Positions 1-7,023 are shown, counted from the stretch's first letter. The stretch: DNA of 14,594 nt from Dysgonamonadaceae bacterium (GCA_031260235.1 JAIRKG010000125.1:1-14594); one strand, 5' to 3'. Numbers and translations are program-made. The notes: generated by a model not told the origin, from the sequence alone.

Positions 1-34
1 GGATTATGCGCATCTCTTTTTACACACAACAATA

Positions 35-46
35 GAATGTACATTC
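35..46. repeat. 12-bp perfect palindrome
   Basis: GAATGTACATTC reads the same on both strands. It lies just before the first repeat block. It could be an operator-like site for a gene outside the window or chance. No neighbouring gene supports a role. Confidence 0.3.
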
Positions 47-70
47 CCCACCCCGCCGTTGCCCTCTCCC

Positions 71-157
71 CGTCATTGCGAGGCGAAGCCAAAGCAATCC
101 AGCCAACACTCCCCCATCCTGTCACCCGGAGTCGCGTAGCGGTACGGCAATCCGGAG
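71..157 (+). repeat. Two REP-like palindromic repeats (71-102, 121-157)
   Basis: The first copy begins CGTCATTGCGAG, has a short GC-rich middle, and ends GCAATCCAG, so ATTGC and GCAAT can form an outer stem. The second begins GTCACCCGGAG instead of CGTCATTGCGAG, carries a middle related to CGCGATAGCG and ends GCAATCCGGAG. The same family recurs up to 883 and from 14032 to 14516. These are non-coding dispersed repeats; no transposase is present in the window. Confidence 0.8.
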
Positions 158-253
158 TTTTTTTGTTTATGCTCTTCCTTAAATCGGATGCTTTACATCA
201 GCAAATAACCAAATTATACTTATTTTGCATCATTTTGACATCGAAAAATACCA

Positions 254-442
254 GCGTCGATACAAAAAGTATCGACGTCCTCACTAAAAGCGAGGAAATC
301 CCCACTAAAAGAGTGGAATTATATACAAAAAGAGTATAATTATATACAAAAAGAGTATAATTATATGCTAAAAGAGTGGAAATCGAAGAAAAAAGCCTCG
401 ACGCCGGAGAAAAAAGCCCCGAAATCGGAGAAAATGAAAGTT
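254..442 (+). repeat. 21-bp tandem array, eight units plus a partial ninth
   Basis: Units start at 254, 275, 296, 317, 338, 359, 380 and 401, with a partial unit at 422. Each has a central A4-A6 run, usually followed by G, flanked by arms that differ between units but mostly remain complementary within a unit. Units 4 and 5 are identical. In one frame the array reads as heptads of the type TKRVELY, EKSLDAG and TKSIDVL, interrupted by two TAA codons exactly where other units have GAA. It is therefore either a decayed coding heptad repeat or a non-coding array of small hairpins. The ends merge into unrelated sequence upstream and a REP-like repeat downstream. Confidence 0.8.
255..277. other. 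Perfect 9-bp hairpin with A5 loop
   Basis: CGTCGATAC (255-263), AAAAA, GTATCGACG (269-277). This is the strongest stem in the 21-bp array and spans the first unit and the start of the second. There is no T tract, so it is not an obvious terminator. Confidence 0.6.
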
Positions 443-446
443 TTTT

Positions 447-518
447 CCGGATTGCTTCGCTTCACTCGCAATGACGATCTTTTTTTCTCTGGATGGCTTC
501 GCTTCACTCGCAATGACG
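447..518 (-). repeat. Two REP-like repeats in inverted orientation (447-476, 489-518)
   Basis: Both read GGATTGCTTCGC or GGATGGCTTCGC, then TTCACTCGCAATGACG, the reverse complement of the CGTCATTGCGAG form. The second has ATGGC in place of ATTGC. The first directly follows the 21-bp array, and its CCGG end pairs with the last unit of that array. Confidence 0.75.
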
Positions 519-541
519 TGTGCGGCTTTGCGACCCCACCC

Positions 542-578
542 CGTCACCCGGAGCCGCGATAGCGGTGCGGCAATCCAG
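542..578 (+). repeat. REP-like repeat, CACCCGGAG-headed form
   Basis: It begins CGTCACCCGGAG, continues with CCGCGATAGCGG and ends GCAATCCAG. The middle forms a GCCGC-GATA-GCGGT stem-loop. It is joined to the preceding inverted copy by a 33-bp spacer also found in the 3' repeat block. A degenerate remnant with GCGAAGCGGCGAAACAATC follows at about 597-618. Confidence 0.75.
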
Positions 579-639
579 AAATCACATTATTATAACCGCG
601 AAGCGGCGAAACAATCAAGAGAAAAGCAACCTCTTTTCC

Positions 640-800
640 ACCCCTCTCCCAACCTTGCTTTCGTATTAGCCGCAAGCAGTGGGTCAGCACCACTCGGGGC
701 GACTATTCACCCATGCATTAGAATGGAGATACTACTGTCAGTTTCCTGTCTAATGTAATTGAACGCGGGGCTGTGGAAGCGTTCGGGGCGTTGCGGTTTT
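640..800. other. Non-repeat island with three successive hairpins, origin unknown
   Basis: This stretch is not related to the repeats around it. It holds three inverted repeats in a row: AGTGG/CCACT (678-682 with 690-694), CATTAGA/TCTAATG (716-722 with 749-755) and GAACGC/GCGTTC (761-766 with 779-784). TGGGT (680-684) could alternatively pair with ACCCA (709-713). No reading frame looks like a protein. It may be a structured RNA, the end of a lost mobile element, or chance; I do not recognise it. Confidence 0.3.
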
Positions 801-805
801 TTCTT

Positions 806-883
806 CTGGATTGCTTCGGCTTCGCCTCGCAATGATGCTCTTTTTTCCGGATTGCCGCGCCGCTATCGCGGCTCGCAATGACG
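806..883 (-). repeat. Two REP-like repeats in inverted orientation (806-836, 847-883)
   Basis: The first has CTGGATTGCTTCGGC followed by a CTCGCAATGATG end. The second is the full form CCGGATTGCCGCGCCGC continuing to GCTCGCAATGACG. Both are reverse-oriented relative to the copies at 71 and 542. Confidence 0.8.
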
Positions 884-922
884 AGGGCGTGGAGCAATGA
901 TAGGGATTGATATTATTTTATT

Positions 923-930
923 TATCTTTG
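923..930 (+). promoter_or_regulatory. Bacteroidota-type -7 box for nadC-aroC
   Basis: TATCTTTG matches the Bacteroidota sigma consensus TAnnTTTG. It lies 88 bases before the nadC ATG. I see no good TTTG at the -33 position, so this is a weaker call than the ppdK promoter. A small hairpin ACAAT-TCGTT-ATTGT (948-962) follows in the predicted leader. Confidence 0.5.
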
Positions 931-975
931 CAGCAATTATTTTAAAAACAATTCGTTATTGTGGTGCATAAAGAC

Positions 976-1017
976 ATGTTTCCGAAAAGTATCAAAAACA
1001 AATTAAAACTGAAATGA
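976..1017 (+). CDS. Possible 13-residue leader ORF abutting nadC
   Basis: An ATG at 976 opens MFPKSIKNKLKLK and stops with TGA at 1015-1017; the nadC ATG follows one base later (TGA-C-ATG). The peptide has five lysines and no recognised regulatory motif. The abutting arrangement would permit translational coupling, but A-rich leader DNA easily yields such an ORF by chance. It is recorded because its stop sits so precisely beside the gene start. Confidence 0.2.
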   Translation: MFPKSIKNKLKLK

Positions 1018-1018
1018 C

Positions 1019-1891
1019 ATGGAAAATATTAACGACCATTTGACAGACAGATTAATCCGAATCGCTCTCGCCGAAGATATCGGCAATGGCGACCATACCT
1101 CCCGGAGTACTATTCCTATGCAGGCGCAGGGGAAAATGCAACTGCTTATTAAAGACGACGGTATTCTTGCAGGCATCAGGATAGCCGAAAAAATCTTCCA
1201 CACAATCAGCCCCCGCCTGAAAATGACTGTCTTCATACCCGACGGCGCAACCGTCAAATACGGCGACACGGCTTTCACGGTCGAAGGCAGGGTGCAATCC
1301 ATGCTGCAAGCCGAACGCCTCGTACTGAATGTCATGCAACGAATGAGCGGCATCGCTACAATCACCCGCAAATATGTAGATAAACTGGAAGGAACAAAGG
1401 TCCGCGTCCTTGACACGCGCAAAACAATGCCCGGAATGAGGGTACTCGAAAAGGAAGCCGTTCGTATCGGCGGGGGAAGCAATCACCGCATCGGACTTTT
1501 CGACATGATTCTCTTAAAAGATAACCATATAGACTTTTCCGGAGGAATTAAATGGGCAATCTTCCGCGCAAACCAATACCTGCATCTCAACGGTAAAAAG
1601 ATGGAGGTTGAAATTGAAGTGCGAAATTTAGACGAATTAAATCAAGTCCTCGCCGTTGAGAAGGTCGATCGTATTCTGCTGGACAACTTCTCGGTTGAAG
1701 ATACGCGCAGGGCTGTTGAACTTGTTGCGGGGAAATATGAACTGGAATCTTCCGGCGGGATTACTTATGAAACGATTCGGGAGTATGCGCTTACCGGGGT
1801 TGATTATATTTCGATTGGTGCGCTTACACATTCGGTCAGGAGTTTGGATATGAGTTTGAAGTTTGTTGCAACAAATATTTTACCATTATAA
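1019..1891 (+). CDS. nadC: Nicotinate-nucleotide pyrophosphorylase (quinolinate phosphoribosyltransferase)
   Basis: It converts quinolinate and PRPP to nicotinate mononucleotide, CO2 and pyrophosphate in de novo NAD synthesis, in the cytoplasm. The 290-residue protein has the usual family length. The N-terminal domain (about 1-115) includes [10 protein letters not shown] (19-28). The phosphate-binding barrel carries the family signature [10 protein letters not shown] (132-141), the [12 protein letters not shown] run (151-162) and LLKDNHI (165-171), followed by [11 protein letters not shown] (197-207), LLDNFS (220-225), ESSGGI (243-248) and the closing [10 protein letters not shown] (263-272). 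The arginine, histidine and lysine residues known to bind substrate in this family are in these motifs. The ATG at 1019 is preceded by A-rich DNA without a Shine-Dalgarno. aroC starts four bases after the stop, so the two are probably co-transcribed. nadA and nadB are not in the window. Confidence 0.95.
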   Translation: MENINDHLTDRLIRIALAEDIGNGDHTSRSTIPMQAQGKMQLLIKDDGILAGIRIAEKIFHTISPRLKMTVFIPDGATVKYGDTAFTVEGRVQSMLQAERLVLNVMQRMSGIATITRKYVDKLEGTKVRVLDTRKTMPGMRVLEKEAVRIGGGSNHRIGLFDMILLKDNHIDFSGGIKWAIFRANQYLHLNGKKMEVEIEVRNLDELNQVLAVEKVDRILLDNFSVEDTRRAVELVAGKYELESSGGITYETIREYALTGVDYISIGALTHSVRSLDMSLKFVATNILPL

Positions 1892-1895
1892 ATCA

Positions 1896-2963
1896 ATGAA
1901 TACTTTCGGAAATATATTTCGCCTGACTTCTTTCGGGGAATCGCACGGAGAAGCCGTTGGCGGCGTGATTGACGGTTGTCCCGCCGGTCTGTCCGTCGAT
2001 ATGGACTTCATCCGCAAGGAACTGAATCGAAGGCGTCCGGGACAATCCGATCTCACAACTTCCCGCCAGGAAGCCGACGAAGTGGAGTTCCTTTCCGGCA
2101 TCTACGAAGGACAAACCACAGGAACGCCAATCGGTTTTATTGTCCGTAACACCAATTCTCATTCCCAGGATTACGATAATCTGAAAGACGTTTACCGTCC
2201 TTCCCATGCCGATTACACGTATCAGCAAAAATATGGTATTCGCGATCACAGAGGCGGGGGACGTTCCTCTGCCCGCGAAACGATTGCACGGGTTGTTGCC
2301 GGCGCTTTTGCCAAATTAGCCTTAAAAAAATACGGCATTGAAATCACCGCTTATACTTCCCAAATAGGTTCCATTCGTTTGGATAAATCATATAAGGAAT
2401 TGGATTTTTGGAAAATAGAATCCAATCCCGTCCGCTGTCCCGATACGGAAAAAGCGGAAGAGATGATTGAATTGATTAAAACAGTTAAGAAGGAAGGTGA
2501 TACTGTCGGAGGCGTTATTACTTGCGTCTGCCGCGACATTCCGACCGGATTGGGCGAACCTGTTTTCGGCAAATTGCACGCCGCATTGGGAAACGCCATG
2601 CTGAGTATCAATTCCGTCAAAGGATTTGAATATGGAATGGGATTTGAAGGCGTTCAATACAGAGGATCCGAAATGAATGACGCTTTTTACTGCAAACCGA
2701 ATGGAAATGTAGGCGTTAAAACCAATCATTCCGGCGGGATACAAGGCGGCATTTCCAACGGGGAAGATATCTATTTCCGCGTGGCATTCAAACCGGTGGC
2801 TACCTTATTTAAAGAACAGGAAACGGTGGATAAAAACGGTAATGAGGTTCTGTTAAACGTTGGAGGGCGGCACGATCCTTGCGTATTGCCCCGCGCTGTT
2901 CCTGTGGTGGAAGCCATGGCAGCGGCGGTGATTTTGGATTATTGTTTTCTGTGTAATTTATAA
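1896..2963 (+). CDS. aroC: Chorismate synthase
   Basis: It forms chorismate from 5-enolpyruvylshikimate-3-phosphate, needing reduced FMN, as the last step of the shikimate pathway in the cytoplasm. The product is 355 residues, normal for the family. Visible signatures are SFGESHG near the start (12-18), RRRPGQS (45-51), RPSHADYTY (101-109), [12 protein letters not shown] (118-129), [10 protein letters not shown] (280-289) and [17 protein letters not shown] (325-341). I chose the ATG at 1896 because [10 protein letters not shown] is the standard N-terminus of this family; an in-frame TTG at 1863 would add 11 residues inside nadC and is unlikely. Only four bases separate it from the nadC stop, indicating an operon. 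No other aro gene is nearby. Confidence 0.95.
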   Translation: MNTFGNIFRLTSFGESHGEAVGGVIDGCPAGLSVDMDFIRKELNRRRPGQSDLTTSRQEADEVEFLSGIYEGQTTGTPIGFIVRNTNSHSQDYDNLKDVYRPSHADYTYQQKYGIRDHRGGGRSSARETIARVVAGAFAKLALKKYGIEITAYTSQIGSIRLDKSYKELDFWKIESNPVRCPDTEKAEEMIELIKTVKKEGDTVGGVITCVCRDIPTGLGEPVFGKLHAALGNAMLSINSVKGFEYGMGFEGVQYRGSEMNDAFYCKPNGNVGVKTNHSGGIQGGISNGEDIYFRVAFKPVATLFKEQETVDKNGNEVLLNVGGRHDPCVLPRAVPVVEAMAAAVILDYCFLCNL

Positions 2964-2994
2964 TACGGAGTTGCGTGGGTTAATTTCACAGCAT

Positions 2995-3025
2995 TTTGTT
3001 TATATAATAAAAGTCATTACCTTTG
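2995..3025 (+). promoter_or_regulatory. ppdK promoter, TTTG-N19-TACCTTTG
   Basis: TTTG at 2995-2998 and TACCTTTG at 3018-3025 are 19 bases apart, an excellent match to the Bacteroidota -33/-7 consensus. Transcription should start around 3029-3031, giving a leader of about 60 bases. Confidence 0.8.
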
Positions 3026-3029
3026 CGAC

Positions 3030-3047
3030 GAACTTAAAACGAAGTTC
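3030..3047 (+). promoter_or_regulatory. Hairpin at the predicted 5' end of ppdK mRNA
   Basis: GAACTT (3030-3035), loop AAAACG, AAGTTC (3042-3047). It begins within a base or two of the predicted transcription start, so the mRNA could begin with a stem-loop, a feature known elsewhere to protect mRNAs from 5' decay. The stem is only six pairs. Confidence 0.35.
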
Positions 3048-3089
3048 ACAATTCATTAATTAATTAAATTATAAAAAATCCAAAAATTT

Positions 3090-5810
3090 ATGGACAAAAA
3101 AAGAGTTTACCAATTCGGCAACGGAACAGCCGAAGGCAGAGCAGACATGAAAAACCTCTTGGGAGGGAAAGGTGCTAACTTAGCAGAAATGAATTTAATC
3201 GGCGTGCCGGTACCGCCGGGATTTACAATCACGACCGAAGTTTGTTCGGAATACAACAAGTTAGGCCGTGAAGCCGTTGTCCGGCTCATTAAACCGGAAG
3301 TGGAAGCCGCCGTTAAAAAAGTGGAAGAAGCCACCGGCACGGGTTTCGGCGACAAGAAAAACCCCTGTTTGGTTTCCGTTCGTTCGGGTGCCCGTGTATC
3401 CATGCCGGGTATGATGGACACCGTTTTGAATCTTGGTATGAACGACGACGCGGTGGAAGGCATCGCCGGAAAGTCGGGCAATCCCCGTTTTGCATGGGAT
3501 TCCTACCGCCGTTTCGTACAAATGTATGGAGATGTGGTTTTAGGTATGAAGCCAACTTCCAAAACGGAAATTGATCCTTTTGAAAAGATCATGGAAGAAG
3601 TGAAAAAAGTCCGCGGCATACATTTGGACACGGAATTGACGGTCGATGATCTGAAAACGCTGGTTGTAAAATTCAAAGCAGCTGTTAAAGCCCAAACAGG
3701 GAACGATTTCCCCGATTCTCCATGGGAACAGCTTTGGGGTGCCATCTGTGCCGTATTCGATTCGTGGATGAACGAACGAGCCATTCTTTACCGTCAAATG
3801 TACCGCATCCCGGAAGAATGGGGAACTGCCGTCAACGTACAGGCAATGGTATTCGGGAACATGGGGCAAACCTCTGCCACCGGTGTTGCTTTCACCCGCG
3901 ACGCCGCCACCGGTGAAGATATTTTCACCGGCGAATACCTCATCAATGCGCAGGGCGAAGATGTGGTTGCCGGCATCCGCACTCCGCAGCAAATCACTTT
4001 GGAAGGCTCGCGCCGTTGGGCTGTCCAGCAAGGCATTTCCGAAGCAGAACGTGCCGCCAAATATCCTTCTTTAGAAGAATCAATGCCCGAATGTGCAAAA
4101 CATCTGATTGAAACCCAGCAAAAACTTGAGGATTACTTTAAGGATATGCAAGACATTGAATTTACGATTCAAGACGGCAAGTTGTGGCTGCTGCAAACCC
4201 GTAGCGGTAAACGCACCGCCGCTGCTATGGTTCGCATTGCAATGGAAATGTTGAAACAAGGCTATATCGACGAAAAGACTGCTTTGTTGCGTCAGGAACC
4301 AGAAAAATTAGACGAGTTACTGCACCCTGTATTCAAAAAATCGGCTTTGGCTGCCGCTAAACCGATCACCAAAGGCTTGCCCGCATCTCCGGGCGCCGCT
4401 ACCGGAAAAATCGTTTTCCATGCCGACGAGGCGGAAGAATGGGTAAAACGAGGCGAAAAAGTAGTGCTTTGCCGCATTGAAACTTCTCCGGAAGATTTAC
4501 GAGGTATGGCTGTGGCGGAAGGTATTATGACCGCCCGCGGCGGGATGACGTCTCACGCCGCCGTCGTTGCGCGCGGTATGGGGAAATGTTGCGTTTCCGC
4601 CGCCAACAACGTGCTTATTGACTATAAGAAAAAAACGATGGCTATTGGGGATAGCGTTTTAAAGGAAGGCGAATGGATTTCGCTCAACGGTTCGACCGGT
4701 TTGATTTACGCAGGGAAAATCGAAACCCAGGAACCCGAATTGAGCGGCGATTTTGGTGAATTAATGACTATGTCAGACAAATATGCCCGTTTGAAAGTAC
4801 GTACCAATGCTGATACGCCGCATGACGCCGCTGTTGCTCGCAGTTTCGGAGCTAAAGGAATTGGACTTTGCCGTACCGAACACATGTTTTTTGAAGGCGA
4901 CAAAATCATTGCAATGCGTGAAATGATTCTCGCGAAAGACGAAGCCGGACGCCGCAACGCATTAGCCAAATTATTGCCTCTGCAACGCATTGACTTTACC
5001 GGGATTTTTGAAGCAATGGAAGGATTGCCCGTTACCGTTCGCCTCTTAGACCCGCCTTTGCACGAGTTTGTTCCCCACGATGAAAAGGGACAGGCAGAAA
5101 TGGCGAAAGTCATGGGTGTTCCCTACGAAGAAATTCATACTCGCGTGGAAAGCCTCCTGGAACAAAACCCAATGTTGGGATTACGCGGGGCGCGTTTGGG
5201 TAATTTATATCCCGAAATAACCGAAATGCAAACCCGCGCTATTCTGGAAGCTGCGCTTGATTTGAAAACCAAAGGCAAAAAGATCATTCCTGAAATCATG
5301 GTTCCGCTCACGGGTATTTTATATGAATTTCTGGCGCAACGCCGTATTATAGACGAAACCGCCAAACAGGTATTCAGCGAACGCGGTGATAAGATTGCAT
5401 ATACGGTCGGCACGATGATTGAAATTCCCCGCGCTGCCCTGACTGCTCATAGGATTGCGACTTCAGCTGAATTTTTCTCTTTCGGAACCAACGACTTAAC
5501 CCAGATGACTTTCGGTTACAGCCGCGACGATGTCGCCAAATTCTTACCGATGTATCTTGAAAAAGGTATCCTGAAAGAAGACCCGTTTGCCGTATTAGAC
5601 CAAAAAGGCGTCGGGCAGTTGGTGGAATTGGCTACGAATCGCGGACGGAAAATCAAACCCGATTTGAAATGCGGTATTTGCGGCGAACACGGCGGTGAAC
5701 CGAGTTCCGTAAAATTTTGCCACAAGGTAGGGTTGGATTATGTGAGTTGCTCGCCTTTCCGCGTGCCTATTGCACGATTGGCTGCGGCGCAAGCCGGAGT
5801 TGAAAACTAA
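3090..5810 (+). CDS. ppdK: Pyruvate, phosphate dikinase
   Basis: It interconverts pyruvate, ATP and phosphate with phosphoenolpyruvate, AMP and pyrophosphate; in anaerobes it can run toward either glycolytic pyruvate or PEP. The protein is 906 residues, the full family length. The N-terminal ATP-grasp domain includes LLGGKGANLAEM (23-34), SVRSGARVSMPGMMDT (96-111) and LLQTRSGKRT (367-376). The central swivelling domain has GGMTSHAAVVARGMGK (484-499), with the phosphorylated histidine at 489 and the threonine used for regulation in plant enzymes at 487. The C-terminal barrel has LGLRGARLG, SFGTNDLTQMTFG and CGICGEHGG, with catalytic Cys864. It is a single gene behind its own strong promoter; no PPDK regulatory protein gene is in the window. 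The ATG at 3090 follows A/T-rich DNA and matches the usual family start. Confidence 0.97.
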   Translation: MDKKRVYQFGNGTAEGRADMKNLLGGKGANLAEMNLIGVPVPPGFTITTEVCSEYNKLGREAVVRLIKPEVEAAVKKVEEATGTGFGDKKNPCLVSVRSGARVSMPGMMDTVLNLGMNDDAVEGIAGKSGNPRFAWDSYRRFVQMYGDVVLGMKPTSKTEIDPFEKIMEEVKKVRGIHLDTELTVDDLKTLVVKFKAAVKAQTGNDFPDSPWEQLWGAICAVFDSWMNERAILYRQMYRIPEEWGTAVNVQAMVFGNMGQTSATGVAFTRDAATGEDIFTGEYLINAQGEDVVAGIRTPQQITLEGSRRWAVQQGISEAERAAKYPSLEESMPECAKHLIETQQKLEDYFKDMQDIEFTIQDGKLWLLQTRSGKRTAAAMVRIAMEMLKQGYIDEKTALLRQEPEKLDELLHPVFKKSALAAAKPITKGLPASPGAATGKIVFHADEAEEWVKRGEKVVLCRIETSPEDLRGMAVAEGIMTARGGMTSHAAVVARGMGKCCVSAANNVLIDYKKKTMAIGDSVLKEGEWISLNGSTGLIYAGKIETQEPELSGDFGELMTMSDKYARLKVRTNADTPHDAAVARSFGAKGIGLCRTEHMFFEGDKIIAMREMILAKDEAGRRNALAKLLPLQRIDFTGIFEAMEGLPVTVRLLDPPLHEFVPHDEKGQAEMAKVMGVPYEEIHTRVESLLEQNPMLGLRGARLGNLYPEITEMQTRAILEAALDLKTKGKKIIPEIMVPLTGILYEFLAQRRIIDETAKQVFSERGDKIAYTVGTMIEIPRAALTAHRIATSAEFFSFGTNDLTQMTFGYSRDDVAKFLPMYLEKGILKEDPFAVLDQKGVGQLVELATNRGRKIKPDLKCGICGEHGGEPSSVKFCHKVGLDYVSCSPFRVPIARLAAAQAGVEN

Positions 5811-5813
5811 ACT

Positions 5814-5825
5814 CTCCACCAGGAG
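5814..5825 (+). other. Short hairpin just after the ppdK stop
   Basis: CTCC-ACCA-GGAG, a four-pair stem four bases after the ppdK stop codon. It lacks a T tract and is weak; listed as a possible 3'-end structure only. Confidence 0.2.
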
Positions 5826-5906
5826 TGGGACATCTACTCTTTCTAAGGTGAAACGTCTCTTCTTTAATTTGCATTACAATTAAGAAAGCAAACCGGACGT
5901 TATATT

Positions 5907-5960
5907 ATTAAGCGGGTAAAATCGTTACACCAAAAAACCGTGGCGACAAACCCGCTTAAT
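5907..5960 (+). terminator. 54-bp inverted-repeat structure, probable ppdK terminator
   Basis: ATTAAGCGGGT (5907-5917) pairs perfectly over 11 bp with ACCCGCTTAAT (5950-5960). Within the 32-base loop CGTTAC (5922-5927) can pair with GTGGCG through two G-T wobbles, giving a two-tier hairpin. The 3' side is followed by the T-rich TTTAATTAG. It lies 97 bases after ppdK and 72 before the next gene, so termination is the simplest role; an operator or RNA element for the downstream gene is possible. Confidence 0.45.
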
Positions 5961-6032
5961 TTTAATTAGTATAAAATTTCATTTATTTAAATTTAACAAA
6001 AAAACCATTGCGTTTTAGCGTATAATAAAATT

Positions 6033-6935
6033 ATGAGCAAAAACAAATACTTACAAAACACGGTTAAATATTTGACCGAAAATCACAAAGTGGTATTTCC
6101 GTTTATTCCGATACACGAGCGGCGTTTGCCCTCTTCGATGAGGTTGATTGGAATCATAGAATCCATTCGCGCCATTATTTTCCCCGGATATTTCGGCAGT
6201 CCCCTGGCAAAGGAAGATTCGTTGGTATTTCACGTTGGAATAGGCGTAGAGAAGATTTTCAACGACTTGTCCCACCAGATTTTCGACGTGCTGTTTCTAC
6301 AATCGGACAAAACGGATAGCGCCCAAATCAGGACGGAAGCCCGCAACTTGACTCGCGACTTCCTGAGCCGCCTGCAACGCATCAAACAACTCATGTCTTC
6401 CGATATAAAAGCCATATTCGATTCCGACCCTGCGGCAAAAAATTTGAGTGAAGTTATCTTTTGCTATCCTGCCGTCAAGGCAATTTTCAATTACCGCATT
6501 GCCCACGAACTATATTTGATGAATATTCCGTTAATACCCCGTATTATAACCGAATTGGCGCACGTCGAAACAGGAATAGATATTCATCCCGGTGCCGAAA
6601 TCGGCGAATATTTCAGCATTGACCACGGCACGGGTGTCGTAATTGGGGAAACAACGATAATCGGCAATCATGTAACGCTTTACCAGGGAGTTACTCTTGG
6701 CGCTAAAAACTTCACGTTAGACGAACTTGGTCATCCGAAAAACACACTGAGGCATCCGATTCTGGAAGACAATGTGATTGTCTATTCCAATGCATCTATT
6801 TTGGGGAGAATAACCATCGGTCATGGAACAATCGTTGGTGGCAATGTCTGGCTGGATCGCAGTGTTCCGCCCTATTCGCGGATATTGCAGACCAAGGCGG
6901 TGAAACAAGATTTGACGGATGGGGCCGGGATTTGA
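6033..6935 (+). CDS. cysE: Serine O-acetyltransferase
   Basis: It acetylates L-serine with acetyl-CoA to O-acetylserine, the first step of cysteine synthesis, in the cytoplasm. The 300-residue protein has a helical N-terminal domain (about 1-170) and a C-terminal left-handed beta-helix built from hexapeptide repeats, with IDIHPGAEIG (182-191), VVIGETTIIGNHVTLYQGV (202-220) and IVYSNASILGRITIGHGTIVGG (about 249-270). Asp183 and His198, in the DIHPGA and DHGTGVVIGE motifs, correspond to the known catalytic pair; RHP (240-242) is the other expected histidine. The N-terminal length resembles the longer EpsC-like form. No cysK is adjacent, and no clear TAnnTTTG promoter is seen, although a hairpin separates it from ppdK. 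The start is the first ATG of the frame after an A/T-rich leader. Confidence 0.93.
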   Translation: MSKNKYLQNTVKYLTENHKVVFPFIPIHERRLPSSMRLIGIIESIRAIIFPGYFGSPLAKEDSLVFHVGIGVEKIFNDLSHQIFDVLFLQSDKTDSAQIRTEARNLTRDFLSRLQRIKQLMSSDIKAIFDSDPAAKNLSEVIFCYPAVKAIFNYRIAHELYLMNIPLIPRIITELAHVETGIDIHPGAEIGEYFSIDHGTGVVIGETTIIGNHVTLYQGVTLGAKNFTLDELGHPKNTLRHPILEDNVIVYSNASILGRITIGHGTIVGGNVWLDRSVPPYSRILQTKAVKQDLTDGAGI

Positions 6936-6974
6936 GTGCACTTCAAATTGTTACATCCATTAAAGATATTATTA

Positions 6975-6982
6975 TACCTTTG
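6975..6982 (+). promoter_or_regulatory. -7 box for the ETF-QO gene
   Basis: TACCTTTG matches TAnnTTTG and is identical to the ppdK box. It is 41 bases before the ATG at 7024. The expected TTTG at 19-21 bases upstream is not clear; an ATTG lies 24 bases away. Confidence 0.6.
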
Positions 6983-7023
6983 TTGTCCGATTTAAACATT
7001 TAATTTCAAATAATTTAAAATTT

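Noticed and set aside
37..339. 100-residue open frame over the first repeats and the 21-bp array
   Set aside because: It begins inside repeat DNA, has no promoter or family match, and its second half is only the 21-bp units read in frame. Treated as repeat, not gene.
365..758. Overlapping open frames on the + strand through the 5' repeats
   Set aside because: Their translations consist of REP-like repeat read in different frames (segments such as RFTRND and HPVTRSRDSG), which recur from frame to frame with no protein character.
1863..1895. TTG start for aroC inside the end of nadC
   Set aside because: The chorismate synthase family starts [10 protein letters not shown], which is exactly the ATG at 1896.
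6019..6027. TATAAT-like box before the serine acetyltransferase gene
   Set aside because: It resembles the E. coli -10, but Bacteroidota promoters use TAnnTTTG, and the region is A/T-rich enough to give such a match by chance.
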